A stretch of 64,000 nucleotides of DNA from Bryobacteraceae bacterium (GCA_023384675.1 JAHDVK010000018.1:53609-117608); one strand, 5' to 3'. Positions 1-11,007 are shown, counted from the stretch's first letter. The notes: generated by a model from the letters alone, not told the origin. Numbers and translations are program-made.

Positions 1-591
1 CCGCAGGAACCACTGATCCAGTTCGCGCTGTTCTACCGGCGTCGTCTCGTGCCGCCAGCAGCACCCATCCACCACCTGCTCGTTCGCCAGCACCGTCGAA
101 CACTCCGGGCACCAGTTCACCAGCGAAGACTTCCGGTAGGCCAGCCCCTTTTCGTACATCCGCAGAAAAAGCCACTGGTTCCAGCGGTAATAGTCCGGCT
201 CGCACGTCGAGATCTCGCGATCCCAATCGTATGCGAAGCCCAGCCGCATCAACTGCTTCTTCATGTGGGCGATATTTGAAACCGTCCACTCGCCCGGATG
301 CATTTTGTTCTTGATCGCCGCGTTTTCCGCCGGCAGCCCGAAGGCGTCCCAGCCCATCGGGTGCAGCACGTCGTAGCCCTTCATCCACATGTAGCGCGCC
401 AGCGTGTCGCCTATCGAATAGTTGCGCACATGCCCCATGTGCAGCCGCCCCGACGGATACGGCAGCATCTCCAGCACGTAATAGCGCGGCTTCGATCCAT
501 CGTCCGCGGCCCGGTAAAGCATGGGGTTCGCCGCCCATTCGGCGCTCAGCTTCAGCTCGATTTCTTCGTGGTTGTACGGCTTTTCCGGCAT
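1..591 (-). CDS. leuS: Leucyl-tRNA synthetase, N-terminal part (runs off window)
   Basis: This is the first 197 codons of a class I leucyl-tRNA synthetase, which charges tRNA-Leu with leucine in the cytoplasm. The gene starts with ATG at 591 and is cut by the left window edge. The HIGH-type ATP-binding motif is visible as [15 protein letters not shown] around residues 44-58, followed by the family-typical stretch [17 protein letters not shown] Cys-x2-Cys zinc-type pair (NWCPEC) begins the zinc-binding insertion. The start overlaps the 3' end of nfo by 40 bases, so the two genes are read in the same direction with nfo upstream. The identification is close to certain; the editing and anticodon-binding domains lie outside the window. 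Confidence 0.96.
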   Translation of the reverse strand, partial: MPEKPYNHEEIELKLSAEWAANPMLYRAADDGSKPRYYVLEMLPYPSGRLHMGHVRNYSIGDTLARYMWMKGYDVLHPMGWDAFGLPAENAAIKNKMHPGEWTVSNIAHMKKQLMRLGFAYDWDREISTCEPDYYRWNQWLFLRMYEKGLAYRKSSLVNWCPECSTVLANEQVVDGCCWRHETTPVEQRELDQWFLR

Positions 592-1433
592 AGAGACTTA
601 AGTGTGTTCACGTTCCTGAGGTCGTCGCCCGGCTCATCGATGGGCGTCTCGAGGACAAAGGCCTTCGCGCGCAGCTTCGGGTGGTTCAGAATCCGCCGGA
701 AGCCGTCGAGACCAATCTGCCCTTCTCCAATGTTCGCATGGCGGTCGAGCTTCGAGGCAAGCGCGCCCTTCGAATCGTTCGCGTGAATCACAGGCACCCG
801 GTCCAGGCCCAGCACCGCCCCAGTCCGCTTCACAATGTCGCGCAACCCGGCTTCGGTCGCCACGTCAAACCCCGATGCGTAAAGATGGCACGTGTCCAGA
901 CAATACCCGATCGGATACGGCACCCGGGGCGCAGCCAGATCGTGGATCTGCTTCAGTTCCTCCAGCGTCCGCCCGATCGTGTTCCCCGCCCCGGCCGTGT
1001 TTTCCAGCAGCAGCGTGAAGTTCTTTGGCGGCTTCAGCCCCACGGAAGCCTCTTGCAGCGCATCCGCAATCGCCAGAATGCCCTCTTCCAGCGTCCGGTC
1101 CCTGTGCGAGCCCGGGTGGATCACCAGATACTCCGCTCCGATGAGAAAAGCCCGTTCCAGTTCTCCACGAAACGCTCCAACCGACTTCGCCCGGATCGCC
1201 TCATCCCCCGAAGCCAGATTGATCAGATACGAATCGTGGATCACCAGCGGCCGCAGATCGTGCTGGGCGCGCAGACGCCGCATCTCGGCCACCTCGCCGG
1301 CCGGCGGCGGCGAGGCGCGCCACATCCGCGGGCTGGCAGAAAAAATCTGAAAACAGTTCGCGCCGAGTTCGAGAGCCTTCGCCGCCGCGTTCGGCAAGCG
1401 CGGCGACGACGATGTATGAATGCCGATGCGCAA
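552..1433 (-). CDS. nfo: Endonuclease IV (AP endonuclease)
   Basis: This 293-residue protein matches the apurinic/apyrimidinic endonuclease IV family, which cuts the DNA backbone at abasic sites during base excision repair. It begins [10 protein letters not shown] and has the expected metal-ligand motifs of the TIM-barrel fold: [16 protein letters not shown] (Glu), [12 protein letters not shown] (Asp/His), VIHANDSKG and the late His of DRHANIGEG. The length is normal for the family. The C-terminus, rich in serine, threonine and lysine, overlaps the leuS start by 40 bases. The upstream neighbour, a small secreted protein, ends 9 bases before the start, so the three genes may share a transcript. 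Confidence 0.95.
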   Translation of the reverse strand: MRIGIHTSSSPRLPNAAAKALELGANCFQIFSASPRMWRASPPPAGEVAEMRRLRAQHDLRPLVIHDSYLINLASGDEAIRAKSVGAFRGELERAFLIGAEYLVIHPGSHRDRTLEEGILAIADALQEASVGLKPPKNFTLLLENTAGAGNTIGRTLEELKQIHDLAAPRVPYPIGYCLDTCHLYASGFDVATEAGLRDIVKRTGAVLGLDRVPVIHANDSKGALASKLDRHANIGEGQIGLDGFRRILNHPKLRAKAFVLETPIDEPGDDLRNVNTLKSLCRKSRTTTKKSS

Positions 1434-1442
1434 ACCGCCAGT

Positions 1443-1811
1443 TTAGCGCGGCGGCGGTATCGCAATGGGAATCGTGGTCTCCAGCGGCGGCCCGCCCCGG
1501 TGCGTGAACCACACCCTCAGCTTGTACTCGCCTGGCTCGATCACGGGCGGCAGCACCCAGCGCTCCCGCAGATCCCACACGCCGGAACCGATGGCCCGCC
1601 GCGCCAAAGCGCTTGAAAACACCCGGTCGTCGCTCCAGCGCAGCCCGCCGGGCTGCAGTTCAAGATCGTACATCTGGACGCTCGGGAAATGCAGGTAAAA
1701 AGGCGCGCCCTCATTCACCAGCCGGATCTTCAGATCCACCACGCGGCCGCGTACCTTGGCTTCCGCCTCGACGTACACGCCGGTCAGCAACAATGTCATC
1801 GCCAGGAGCAT
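1443..1811 (-). CDS. Small secreted protein, BsuPI/proteinase-inhibitor-like fold possible
   Basis: This is a 122-residue protein with a hydrophobic N-terminus (MLLAMTLLLTGVYVEAEA) that looks like a signal peptide. The remainder reads like a beta-sandwich: VDLKIRLVNEGAPFYLHF, VQMYDLELQPGG, then a proline-rich end with EPGEYKLRVWFTHRGG. That pattern resembles the BsuPI intracellular proteinase inhibitor fold, but the match is from memory and is weak. The ATG at 1811 was chosen because a good GGGAGG ribosome binding site lies 4 bases upstream. Longer in-frame starts at 1829, 1841 and 1904 lack such a site. The function is unknown. Confidence 0.6.
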   Translation of the reverse strand: MLLAMTLLLTGVYVEAEAKVRGRVVDLKIRLVNEGAPFYLHFPSVQMYDLELQPGGLRWSDDRVFSSALARRAIGSGVWDLRERWVLPPVIEPGEYKLRVWFTHRGGPPLETTIPIAIPPPR

Positions 1812-1860
1812 AGCGCCTCCCACGTCCATCGTACCAGCCATTTGTAACGATCCAGGGATG

Positions 1861-2004
1861 ATGAACGCCGCCCCTGGCCCGGCCGGACTCGACGAGATTC
1901 GCATCGGACCGTTGTCGAGGACGCTGGCCGGAAAGGGAACTGTGCCGGTGACCGTGTCTTCGCGGACTCGAACGGCGAACACGCTCACAGTGACAATCGA
2001 GTGA
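1861..2004 (+). pseudogene. Remnant of a TIGR03437-like (Solibacter-type) C-terminal domain
   Basis: The plus strand carries an open reading stretch of 47 codons ending in TGA at 2002-2004. It reads GPAGLDEIRIG, then RTLAGKGTVPVTVSS and finally TANTLTVTIE. This is the closing part of the C-terminal domain that is very frequent in extracellular proteins of Solibacter relatives (TIGR03437-like: GLDxI, LAGxGxVxVxVxxxGxxANxVxVxI). No upstream domain or signal peptide is present. Upstream sequence is the antisense of the small secreted protein gene, and the opposite-strand HAD gene ends 14 bases beyond. The simplest reading is the 3' stump of a deleted gene. The domain assignment rests on recall, not a search. 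Confidence 0.6.
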
Positions 2005-2017
2005 TGCGGCGCACGCT

Positions 2018-2646
2018 TCAGCCGGCAAGTTCCCGCGGGTGGCTGATCCAGTAATCCGGCGTGAAAGCCGCCATCGCGTCCTGATTGCCGTAGCCCCAGC
2101 GCACCGCGCACGTCTTCACGCCCGCGCGCCGGCCCGCTTCCATGTCCGGAGCCGCATCGCCCACCAGCAAACACTCCTCGGGACGCACGCCGAAGTGCTC
2201 AATCGACCGCAGAATCACGTCCGGCTGCGGCTTCGACGGAAACCCGTCGGTCCCCTGCACGTGATCGAAATAGGCGATCAGGCCGAATTGCGTCAAAACA
2301 TTTCTGGTGGTTTCCGTGCCTTTGGTGGTGGCCGTGGATTTGCGCCCGCCCAGACGTTCGAGCATCGGCTGGATGCCATCGAACACACGCGTCGTGACGT
2401 GCTCGCGGGCCAGATAGATCGACCGGTAATTCGCCAGCACGCGCTCGTGTTCCTCGCGCGAGTAGTGCGGCAGCACCTGCTCGAACAGCTCAAATAGGTG
2501 GAAACCGATGAAGCTCTGCAGGTAGCTCTGCTCGAGGCCGGTAACGCCCTCTTGCTCGAGAGCCTGCCGGACGGCGCCGGTGATGTCGGGCGCCGAGTCC
2601 ATCAGCGTCCCGTCCACGTCGAACAGGTAAACCGGAAACTCTGGGA

Positions 2647-2650
<4 letters not shown>
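2018..2650 (-). CDS. HAD-family phosphatase, phosphoglycolate phosphatase-like
   Basis: This 210-residue haloacid dehalogenase hydrolase has the nucleophile motif [11 protein letters not shown] near residues 9-19. Motif II Thr/Ser is likely in ATTKGTE, and motif III/IV lie in SKPQPDV and [17 protein letters not shown]. The family removes phosphate from small molecules, and this branch is often annotated as phosphoglycolate phosphatase (Gph) or PpaX. The exact substrate cannot be told from sequence. Translation starts at GTG, which overlaps the ftsH stop in a GTGA arrangement, so it is translationally coupled downstream of ftsH. Confidence 0.85.
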
Positions 2651-4563
<1,913 letters not shown>

Positions 4564-4717
4564 TCCCTCTCCCGCGCGATCCGGCCTTCACGCCATCGCC
4601 GGTGGCACGCTATAGATACAGACGCCGCAGCGGCGATTTTTGATTCACTGCGCCCCTGCTCCAAGTGGACGTCCAGTGCGCCTGCGCCGGCGCATTCCTG
4701 TATTCACACTGCCTTCA

Positions 4718-5950
4718 TTATATAGAGACATCGGCAATTTCGCTGAGAAGTTTACGGATGCCGTCAGGCAAACTCCGCCCCGCCCCCGACAGACCAAACC
4801 CGTCCGCCCACAGCAGTTCCCCGCCCCGCGCCGCCACCAGCCACCTCGCGCGCCGCCAGCGCGGCACATTCCTGGCGCGCAGACGCTCCCGAAAGGGCCG
4901 CCCGTCATACAAATCCCCCGGCCGCCACGCCCGCACAACCACCTCTCCCGCTTCTCCCCTCAACCCCTTCGCCCGTACCCCTTCCACCGGACCTGCGCCC
5001 AGCCGCAGCCACCCGCAGCTGCGCTCCGCCACCACGCCCGGCAGGTCCATCCGCCCCTCGCCGCGCTCGCGTTCCGCCATCGCCAGAACCCGTTCCACAT
5101 GGTCGTGATCGATCGCCCGCAGCCCGCCGCGCAGTCTCCCCATCGCCCGCCGGACAAGCCGCCGCGCCAGCGCCCGTCCTCCCCCCATCAGTTCTTCGAC
5201 TCGCGCCACCAGCGCGCCATCCTCCTCGCGCCATACGCGGCCCTCGGCCTCGCCCGTCAGCCGCGCCCAGTAGGCCTCCTCCTCCAGCGCGATGTCCGCC
5301 AGCCGCGCCAGCGCGCGGCGGGCCTCCGGGTTCACCAGCCGTGACAGTTCCGGCAGCACCGCGCGCAAAGCGTTCCGGCGGAACCGGACGTCCGCATTGG
5401 TCGCGTCCTCGCGCCATTCCAGTCCTCTTTCCCGCAGATACTCCCCCACCGCCGCGCGGTCCACCTCCAGCAGCGGGCGGACGATTCCCTCGGCCGTTAC
5501 CGGGAGAATCCCCGCAAGCCCGCCCGGCCCGGCTCCTCGCAGAGCCCGGAACAGCACCGTCTCGGCCTGATCATCCAAAGTATGGCCCGTGGCGACGCGG
5601 TCCAGCGGCAGCGCCGCCATCTGGGCGGCAAAGAAACGCCGCCGCGCCTCCCGCCCCCGCGCCTCCAGGTTCGACTCCGGAACCGCTCCCTCCATCCGCT
5701 CCACCACGCACCTGAAGCCGTAGCGCGCCGCCAATTGCTCGACGAACCGCGCGTCGCCATCTGAAGAATCCCCCCGCCAGCCGTGGTTCAAATGCAGCAC
5801 CGTCAACGCCCACCCATGGGCCGGCGCCAGCGCCGCCAGCACGTCCAGCAAACACACCGAGTCCGCCCCGCCCGACACCGCCACGCCCACGCGCGCGCCC
5901 CCAGGCAGCATATGATAACGTTTGAGGATTCCGGCGACTGCTTTCAGCAC
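4718..5950 (-). CDS. tilS: tRNA(Ile)-lysidine synthetase
   Basis: TilS attaches lysine to C34 of the tRNA-Ile CAU anticodon so that it reads AUA. The protein has 410 residues. The PP-loop ATP motif SGGADSVCLLD lies near residues 26-36, and further family motifs are LHLNHGWRG and ATGHTLDDQAET. The C-terminal part contains the RAWRPGDLYDGRP segment typical of the TilS C-terminal domain. Translation starts at GTG (5950). The gene is divergent from kdsC with only 27 bases between their starts, and ftsH follows it after about 154 bases. A TATAAT hexamer at 4717-4722 (minus) could be part of an ftsH promoter, but no -35 box was found at the right distance. Confidence 0.95.
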   Translation of the reverse strand: MLKAVAGILKRYHMLPGGARVGVAVSGGADSVCLLDVLAALAPAHGWALTVLHLNHGWRGDSSDGDARFVEQLAARYGFRCVVERMEGAVPESNLEARGREARRRFFAAQMAALPLDRVATGHTLDDQAETVLFRALRGAGPGGLAGILPVTAEGIVRPLLEVDRAAVGEYLRERGLEWREDATNADVRFRRNALRAVLPELSRLVNPEARRALARLADIALEEEAYWARLTGEAEGRVWREEDGALVARVEELMGGGRALARRLVRRAMGRLRGGLRAIDHDHVERVLAMAERERGEGRMDLPGVVAERSCGWLRLGAGPVEGVRAKGLRGEAGEVVVRAWRPGDLYDGRPFRERLRARNVPRWRRARWLVAARGGELLWADGFGLSGAGRSLPDGIRKLLSEIADVSI

Positions 5951-5977
5951 CCTACGTCAGCTCGCGCCTCTCATTCT

Positions 5978-6532
5978 ATGCAATCCAATCTCTCGCCCGA
6001 TCTCGCCGCCCGCGCCGCCCGCATCGAGCTTGTCCTGATGGACGTGGATGGCGTCCTCACCGACGGCCGCTACTTCCATGTTCCAAACCCCGCCGGCGGC
6101 CTCTTTGAAGTGAAATTGTTCGAGGCGCAGGACGGCATCGCCCTGCAGTGGTTCCACCGCTACGGCATCCAGACCGGACTCATCAGCGGCCGCCACTCCG
6201 AAGCCACCGCCGAGCGCGCCCGCTCCAGCCACATGAAGTACTGCTACATGGGCAATACCGAAAAACTGCCCCTGTTCAACGAAATCCTCGCCGATAGCAA
6301 GCTCAGCCCCGACCAGGTCTGCTTCGTTGGCGACGACCTCACCGACGCCATCCTCATGCGGCGCGTGGGGCTGGCCGTGGCCGTGGCCAACGCCCGCCCC
6401 GAGGTGATGAAGGTGGCCCATTTCGTCACCCCGCGGCCCGGCGGCAGCGGCGCCATCCGCGACACCGCCGAACTCATCTTCCAGGCCAAAGGCATCTGGC
6501 CGAAGATCCTCGCCCATTACGAACTGGAGTAG
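5978..6532 (+). CDS. kdsC: 3-deoxy-D-manno-octulosonate 8-phosphate phosphatase (KdsC-type HAD)
   Basis: KdsC removes phosphate from KDO 8-phosphate on the route to the inner sugar of lipopolysaccharide. The 184-residue protein has the compact KdsC form: the nucleophile motif LMDVDGVLTDG (about 20-30), a short beta-hairpin instead of a cap domain, GLISGRHSEAT, and CFVGDDLTDAILMRRVG. The ATG at 5978 was chosen because the family begins about 20 residues before the DxDG motif. No clear ribosome binding site precedes it, and the divergent tilS start is only 27 bases away, so it may be leaderless or nearly so. It is followed after 4 bases by the ACT-domain gene. Confidence 0.88.
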   Translation: MQSNLSPDLAARAARIELVLMDVDGVLTDGRYFHVPNPAGGLFEVKLFEAQDGIALQWFHRYGIQTGLISGRHSEATAERARSSHMKYCYMGNTEKLPLFNEILADSKLSPDQVCFVGDDLTDAILMRRVGLAVAVANARPEVMKVAHFVTPRPGGSGAIRDTAELIFQAKGIWPKILAHYELE

Positions 6533-6536
6533 CCCC

Positions 6537-7199
6537 ATGAAAACGGAGCGCATCGGCGTCGTCGTCCAGACGCGCAACGAACGCGGCGTTCTGCACCGGC
6601 TCACCGGCGTCATCGCTGCCCATGAAGGCGACATCGCCTCGGTCGAGATGCTCGAAAGCCGCGTGGAGGGCGAGTCGCGCATCTACTTCGAAATCGATCT
6701 CACGCGTCCGCCCGAGCCGCTGCTCGCTGAAATGGAGGCCCTGCCCGCCGTCCGCGAACTCACCGCCGAGAAAAGCCTCCAGAAGATCTACGGCAAGCGC
6801 ATCATCATCATGGGCGGCGGCGCGCAGGTGGGCCAGGTGGCTATCGGCGCCATCAGCGAGGCCGACCGCCACAATATCCGCGGCGAGCACATCTCGGTGG
6901 ACACCATCCCTCTGGTCGGCGAACAGCCGCTGGCCGACGCCGTCCGCGCTGTCGCACGCCTGCCGCGCGCCCGCGCCCTCGTCCTCGCCGGCTCGCTCAT
7001 GGGGGGAGACATCGAGAAGGCCGTGCGCGAAGTTCGCGCCCAGGGGCTTCTTGTGGTGAGCCTCAACATGGCCGGCAGCGTCCCCGATGCCGCCGACCTC
7101 GTCGTCACCGACCCCGTTCAGGCCGGCGTGATGACCGTCATGGCCGTCGCTGAAACCGCCAAATTCCGCATCGACCGGCTGAAGCGGCGCGAATTCTGA
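6537..7199 (+). CDS. ACT-domain protein with a C-terminal domain of unknown function (DUF5612-like)
   Basis: The 220-residue protein begins with an ACT-type ligand-binding domain (residues 1-75, IGVVVQTRNERGVLHRLTG). A second domain (about 83-215) is Rossmann-like, with IIIMGGGAQVGQVAIGAIS and VDTIPLVGEQPL. This two-domain layout resembles proteins with the poorly known DUF5612 domain, mostly described from archaea; that link is from memory. The gene follows kdsC by 4 bases and is almost certainly co-transcribed with it. The ACT domain suggests binding of an amino acid or similar small molecule. The reaction, if any, is unknown. Confidence 0.6.
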   Translation: MKTERIGVVVQTRNERGVLHRLTGVIAAHEGDIASVEMLESRVEGESRIYFEIDLTRPPEPLLAEMEALPAVRELTAEKSLQKIYGKRIIIMGGGAQVGQVAIGAISEADRHNIRGEHISVDTIPLVGEQPLADAVRAVARLPRARALVLAGSLMGGDIEKAVREVRAQGLLVVSLNMAGSVPDAADLVVTDPVQAGVMTVMAVAETAKFRIDRLKRREF

Positions 7200-7204
7200 C
7201 TTCC

Positions 7205-7801
7205 TTACTCGACTCTCAAACCGTACTCGCGCAGCAGTTCCCCGCCCCCGCGGAGCCGCACCCAATACCGCCCCGGGCGAAGCGCCCCCACGGCCGCCTC
7301 TAATTCGCCGTTTTCGCGCGACACCGCCTTCCGCAGCAGCACTTGCCCCTCGCCGCTCGCCAACTCCACCTCGTACGCGTCCAGGCGCGGCAGATGATCG
7401 AGATCCAGCTTCAACGTCGCGGACTGCCCTGCCGGAATGGACGCTGCCTGCTCTCCCGCCGGGCTCCGGCTGACGCTCAGCGCCACGAGCACCGGCGCGG
7501 CGCCCTCGTTCCCACCCGTACCTGCGGGCAGCGTCAGCCACACGCCCAGCGCCAGCGATGCCGCCACCCCGGAAAACACCGCCCAGCGTCCTGCCGATGG
7601 CCGCCTCGGCACAGCCGGACGCCCCGCCGCTTCGCGGAAATCCTTGACGAATTGCTCTTCCCGCTTCACCCGCTCCTGGCAGGCTTCGCAGAACAGCAGA
7701 TGCTCCTCGGCCCGCGCTTGTCCCGCCTCGGACAACCGGCCAAACACAAAATCTTCCGCTTCCTGATCGCTCAGGCAACGATCGGCCATTCTTTCATCCA
7801 T
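7205..7801 (-). CDS. Membrane-anchored zinc-finger anti-sigma factor
   Basis: This 198-residue protein has an N-terminal zinc-binding anti-sigma motif, with His-x3-Cys-x2-Cys visible as HLLFCEAC near residues 34-41. A likely transmembrane segment (VFSGVAASLALGVWLTLP) follows at about 75-92, and a C-terminal domain of about 100 residues lies outside the membrane and looks like a beta-sandwich. The ATG at 7801 was chosen for its GGGAGGTG ribosome binding site; a longer in-frame start at 7864 has none. It lies 120 bases downstream of the ECF sigma factor and is the likely partner that holds that sigma factor inactive. It is the last gene of the CHAT operon and ends 5 bases from the convergent ACT gene. 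Confidence 0.72.
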   Translation of the reverse strand: MDERMADRCLSDQEAEDFVFGRLSEAGQARAEEHLLFCEACQERVKREEQFVKDFREAAGRPAVPRRPSAGRWAVFSGVAASLALGVWLTLPAGTGGNEGAAPVLVALSVSRSPAGEQAASIPAGQSATLKLDLDHLPRLDAYEVELASGEGQVLLRKAVSRENGELEAAVGALRPGRYWVRLRGGGELLREYGLRVE

Positions 7802-7921
7802 CGCGACACCTCCCACAACCGGGATAGGCGTCCATCTACGCTTCTGCGAGCGTTTCCACGGCACCAGCCTCGTGACAGGGTGCTGGGTGACGGGCTCCGC
7901 GCCCCCTCATTGTATTAAGTG

Positions 7922-8545
7922 TCACGCACCCGCTGTTTTTCTCACGAAATTTTGCCCTGTGCCACGATTTTGTATCGCCCGGCGCTCCGATTCCCCAAAC
8001 CGGGCCTTCGCCCTCGACTTCAACAGCCGGAATTGCGTCTCGTTCAACCCCATCTCTTCGCAGATCTGCCCCGGCTTCTGCTCGTACAGATAGAAGCGCG
8101 TCAGGATTTCACGGTCCCGCGAACTCATTTCGGACAGTGTCCGCCGGACCAGTTGCACCCGCTCCGTCTGCAGCAAGCTCTGCTCCGGATCCCGCCCGCC
8201 AGCCGCCAGGCCGCTGTGCTCTCCAATGTCCAGCAGGTTGCGGCGTTCCCCCGCCGAGTCGGCAATCATGGAAGCCGTCTGACGGCGGACCACCGTCCGG
8301 ATGAATCCCGGCAGCCGCTCCGGCTCCCGCAGTCGCCCCTCGCGAATCGCCTCCAGGACCATCAGGAATACATCATGCACCCGGTCGTCCAGATGCTCCG
8401 TTCCAAGTTGCCGCGAAATCAAAAGACGCACGCCGCGCGCGAAATAGCGGTACAACTCCTCCACGCTGGCGGCGTCCCCTCCACGGATTCTCCCCACCAG
8501 TTCCGCCCAATGATCGAATGTTTCCCCGGAGATGGTCAGCAGCAT
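7922..8545 (-). CDS. ECF-type RNA polymerase sigma factor
   Basis: The 207-residue protein has the sigma-70 family layout of region 2 (SVEELYRYFARGVRLLISRQLG, then DRVHDVFLMVLEAIREGRL) and region 4 (SEMSSRDREILTRFYLYEQKPGQICEEMGLNETQF, a helix-turn-helix). There is no region 1.1 or 3, as expected for extracytoplasmic function sigma factors. It starts only 3 bases after the stop of the TPR-CHAT gene, which means tight co-expression and probably coupled translation. The putative anti-sigma factor follows. The target promoters are unknown. The dyad upstream of the CHAT gene is one place to look for self-regulation. Confidence 0.87.
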   Translation of the reverse strand: MLLTISGETFDHWAELVGRIRGGDAASVEELYRYFARGVRLLISRQLGTEHLDDRVHDVFLMVLEAIREGRLREPERLPGFIRTVVRRQTASMIADSAGERRNLLDIGEHSGLAAGGRDPEQSLLQTERVQLVRRTLSEMSSRDREILTRFYLYEQKPGQICEEMGLNETQFRLLKSRAKARFGESERRAIQNRGTGQNFVRKTAGA

Positions 8546-8548
8546 CGG

Positions 8549-10963
8549 TTATTCCTTCCCCATGGAGAATTGGCCGGCCCACGCCTGAGGCCGTGCCCGC
8601 CAGGCTCCTGCTTGCAGGCTCGCGGTCCGCGCTTGCGCCAACGCCTCGTCCGCCGCCGCCCCCCGGGTCAAGGCCTCATAGAAGTCCTCAAAGAACTCGC
8701 CTGGATCATCCGCCACGCGCCACAACGACGCCACCACCCCGCGCGCCCCGGCCGCGAGCCAGGCTTGCGTAAATCCCTGCAAACCCGCGCCCGGCAAATG
8801 ATCGCCCATCCCCGAACCACACCCGCTCAACACAACCAGCGCGCCTGTGGCGTCCAGCGCCCCCGCAACCCCGCTCGCCGTCAACAACTGCGGACGCCCA
8901 TCAGCATGCATCGATAGCGCCAGAAACATCTCCCGGGGACGCGCCGCCCTCCGGCCCGAGTTCGGGGCCTGCGGCAGATCGTAAGCGTCCGCCGGAGGAC
9001 GCCCCTCCACAAAATGCGCCGCCACATGGACCACCGCCGGACGCCGCTCCAGCGCAGCCTCCAACCCTTCCAGTCCCGCCTCCGGCCCCGTGTGCTCGTC
9101 CGCCTCCATCCCAACCCTGCGCGCCACCGCCGCTACTCTCCGGACCTCCACTCCGCTACCGGCCAGTCGCGGCATCTCCCAGACCGCAAGGCCTGCGCCG
9201 CCACGCCCCCCGCCGGCCCGCGCTCCCGCGGCGGTCTTCATCGCCCCGCGCCGCGGATCCGCCCGGTTGTAAACCGCATCGCCAAATGCCGCCAGCCCGC
9301 CCCGCTCCCACCCTTCGGGCCGGGGTTCCCGGAAGCTGAGTACCGGCACCAGCCCCACCGGCCGCCCCGGATCCAACACCGCCCATGGGAAGGTGAACAT
9401 CACATCGTCGGCCGAAACCAACCACCGTCGCGCCCCCGCCGCCGCTTGCCCGGCCCACCCCACCCACTCGCGCGCCACCAGTGCCGCCTCCCCCCGCCAA
9501 CCCTCGCCATCCCGGCTCACGGCCGCTCGCATACCAGCCACTTGTTCCGCCAGCCGGGCGCGCGCCGGAAGTCTGCCACAATAGAACTCCTCGCGCGTCA
9601 GCACCCACCCCCAGGACTCCTCCTCGCCCGCCAGGAAACTCAGGTACGCTTCCCCCGGGGCCAGGCTTGATTGAAGCTGTTCAACCGACGGAACCTTACG
9701 GTAGCTCCAGTCCGTCCCCACACCGGCTTCCTGCTCGATCCGCGCCAGCCGCGCGCGCAACTCCGCGGCCTCCCACGCCGTGGGCGCCGCGCCGGCCGCG
9801 CGCCGGGCCTCTTGGTCGCGCAGCCTTGCCAGCGCTTCGCTGTGTTCCGGAGCAATCCTCCCCTTCCGCCAGCGTCCGCGCCAGGCCGCGTTCCGCAGCC
9901 CTGTCGCACGCGTCGCCTCCACCGCCAGAAACGCCTCGCGCGCCGAAGCCCCTTCCCCGCGCGCCATCAGCAGACCCACCAGCAATTCCACCGCCGCGGC
10001 CTCCGTCACATCCGCCGCCGACTGCATCCACTGCGACGATGGCAATAGCGTCCGCCATCCCTGCGCGTTTGCTGCCGCCTTCCGCGCCTCCGCGAGCGCC
10101 TCTTCCGGCCTGCCCGCCGCTCTCAAAACCAAGGCCCGTTCGTAGTTGCCCCACCAGCCCGTGCCTCCCGCCGGCGAATGCCTCGCCGCTTCCGCCGCCG
10201 CTTCGCTCAGCCGGACCGCCTCATCCACCCGGCCTTGCGCCAGGCGTAAACGCGCCAATGCCCTGCAGGACGACTCCAGGTGCGGCAGCTTTCCGAGCCG
10301 GCGAATCCGGTAGGAGGCCGTCAAATACTCCTCGGCTTCCTCCAACTCCCCTTCCCTCAGCGCCAGCCCGCCTTGCTTGTCCAAAACCTGCGCCAGCAAA
10401 CCCATTTCGCCCGCGCGGCCGGCAGCCGCCGCCGCCTCGATCGCCCAGCGCCTTGCCTCAACTCCATCGCCGCGAAGCGCCGCCAGGTACATCTTCATCG
10501 CGTACAGCTTCGGCCTATACCGGCTCCCTCCCGGCAATAGCCGCTCCGCCGCAATCAGTTCCACTTCACCTGTGTCCGGATCCCAGAGCGTCGTGTGCAA
10601 TGAGGATAGGTTGAGATGCGCTACCGCCGCGAGTTCAGCCTCCCCAGCCTCGCTCGCCCGCTCCACCGCCTTCCGGTATGCGCCCACCGCATCCCGGTAT
10701 TGCTGCCCCGCAAAGTAAGCCCCCGCCGCCGCGTTCAGAAACAGCCCTTCCCGGCGAGCATCCCCCCATCCGCGCGCCAGCCCGGCGCCGCCCAGATAGA
10801 CCTCCGCCGCCGCCTGGTACCGCCCTTCCGCGAGCAGCCGCGCCCCATCCCGCGTGAGCCGTCCAACCTCAGCCGGAACCGGCGCGGTGATTCCTGTCTC
10901 TCCACCTCCGGCTGCCAACAAAGTTAGTACGCAAACTCCCCCAAACCTTCCGAAGCTCTTCAT
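8549..10963 (-). CDS. TPR-CHAT caspase-like protein
   Basis: The 804-residue protein starts with a signal-like hydrophobic stretch (MKSFGRFGGVCVLTLLAAGG). A long alpha-helical region of TPR-type repeats follows (about 35-350; for example AEGRYQAAAEVYLGGAGLAR and FAGQQYRDAVGAYRKAVERA), and a C-terminal CHAT domain occupies about 430-800. The probable catalytic pair is His650 in VHVAAHF and Cys715 in LSGCGSG, which is the caspase/separase-type dyad of CHAT proteases. The late motif GARGVVASLWRVADDPG is also typical. The ATG at 10963 follows AAGGA. Known CHAT proteins act as proteases in signalling and defence; here the substrate is unknown. It heads an operon with a sigma factor and a putative anti-sigma factor. 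Confidence 0.85.
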   Translation of the reverse strand: MKSFGRFGGVCVLTLLAAGGGETGITAPVPAEVGRLTRDGARLLAEGRYQAAAEVYLGGAGLARGWGDARREGLFLNAAAGAYFAGQQYRDAVGAYRKAVERASEAGEAELAAVAHLNLSSLHTTLWDPDTGEVELIAAERLLPGGSRYRPKLYAMKMYLAALRGDGVEARRWAIEAAAAAGRAGEMGLLAQVLDKQGGLALREGELEEAEEYLTASYRIRRLGKLPHLESSCRALARLRLAQGRVDEAVRLSEAAAEAARHSPAGGTGWWGNYERALVLRAAGRPEEALAEARKAAANAQGWRTLLPSSQWMQSAADVTEAAAVELLVGLLMARGEGASAREAFLAVEATRATGLRNAAWRGRWRKGRIAPEHSEALARLRDQEARRAAGAAPTAWEAAELRARLARIEQEAGVGTDWSYRKVPSVEQLQSSLAPGEAYLSFLAGEEESWGWVLTREEFYCGRLPARARLAEQVAGMRAAVSRDGEGWRGEAALVAREWVGWAGQAAAGARRWLVSADDVMFTFPWAVLDPGRPVGLVPVLSFREPRPEGWERGGLAAFGDAVYNRADPRRGAMKTAAGARAGGGRGGAGLAVWEMPRLAGSGVEVRRVAAVARRVGMEADEHTGPEAGLEGLEAALERRPAVVHVAAHFVEGRPPADAYDLPQAPNSGRRAARPREMFLALSMHADGRPQLLTASGVAGALDATGALVVLSGCGSGMGDHLPGAGLQGFTQAWLAAGARGVVASLWRVADDPGEFFEDFYEALTRGAAADEALAQARTASLQAGAWRARPQAWAGQFSMGKE

Positions 10964-11007
10964 TCCTTAATCTCATAAACGTGAATTCGGAGGCGAGTCC
11001 TGGCATC

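Noticed and set aside
681..1616. Long plus-strand open frame across nfo and the small secreted protein gene
   Set aside because: The frame is rich in Arg, Pro and His with no family features and lies entirely antisense to well-supported genes. It is a by-product of high GC content.
1756..1860. Upstream extension of the Solibacter-type domain remnant
   Set aside because: The frame stays open, but residues before the GPAGLDE region show no similarity to the domain and overlap the small secreted protein gene on the other strand.
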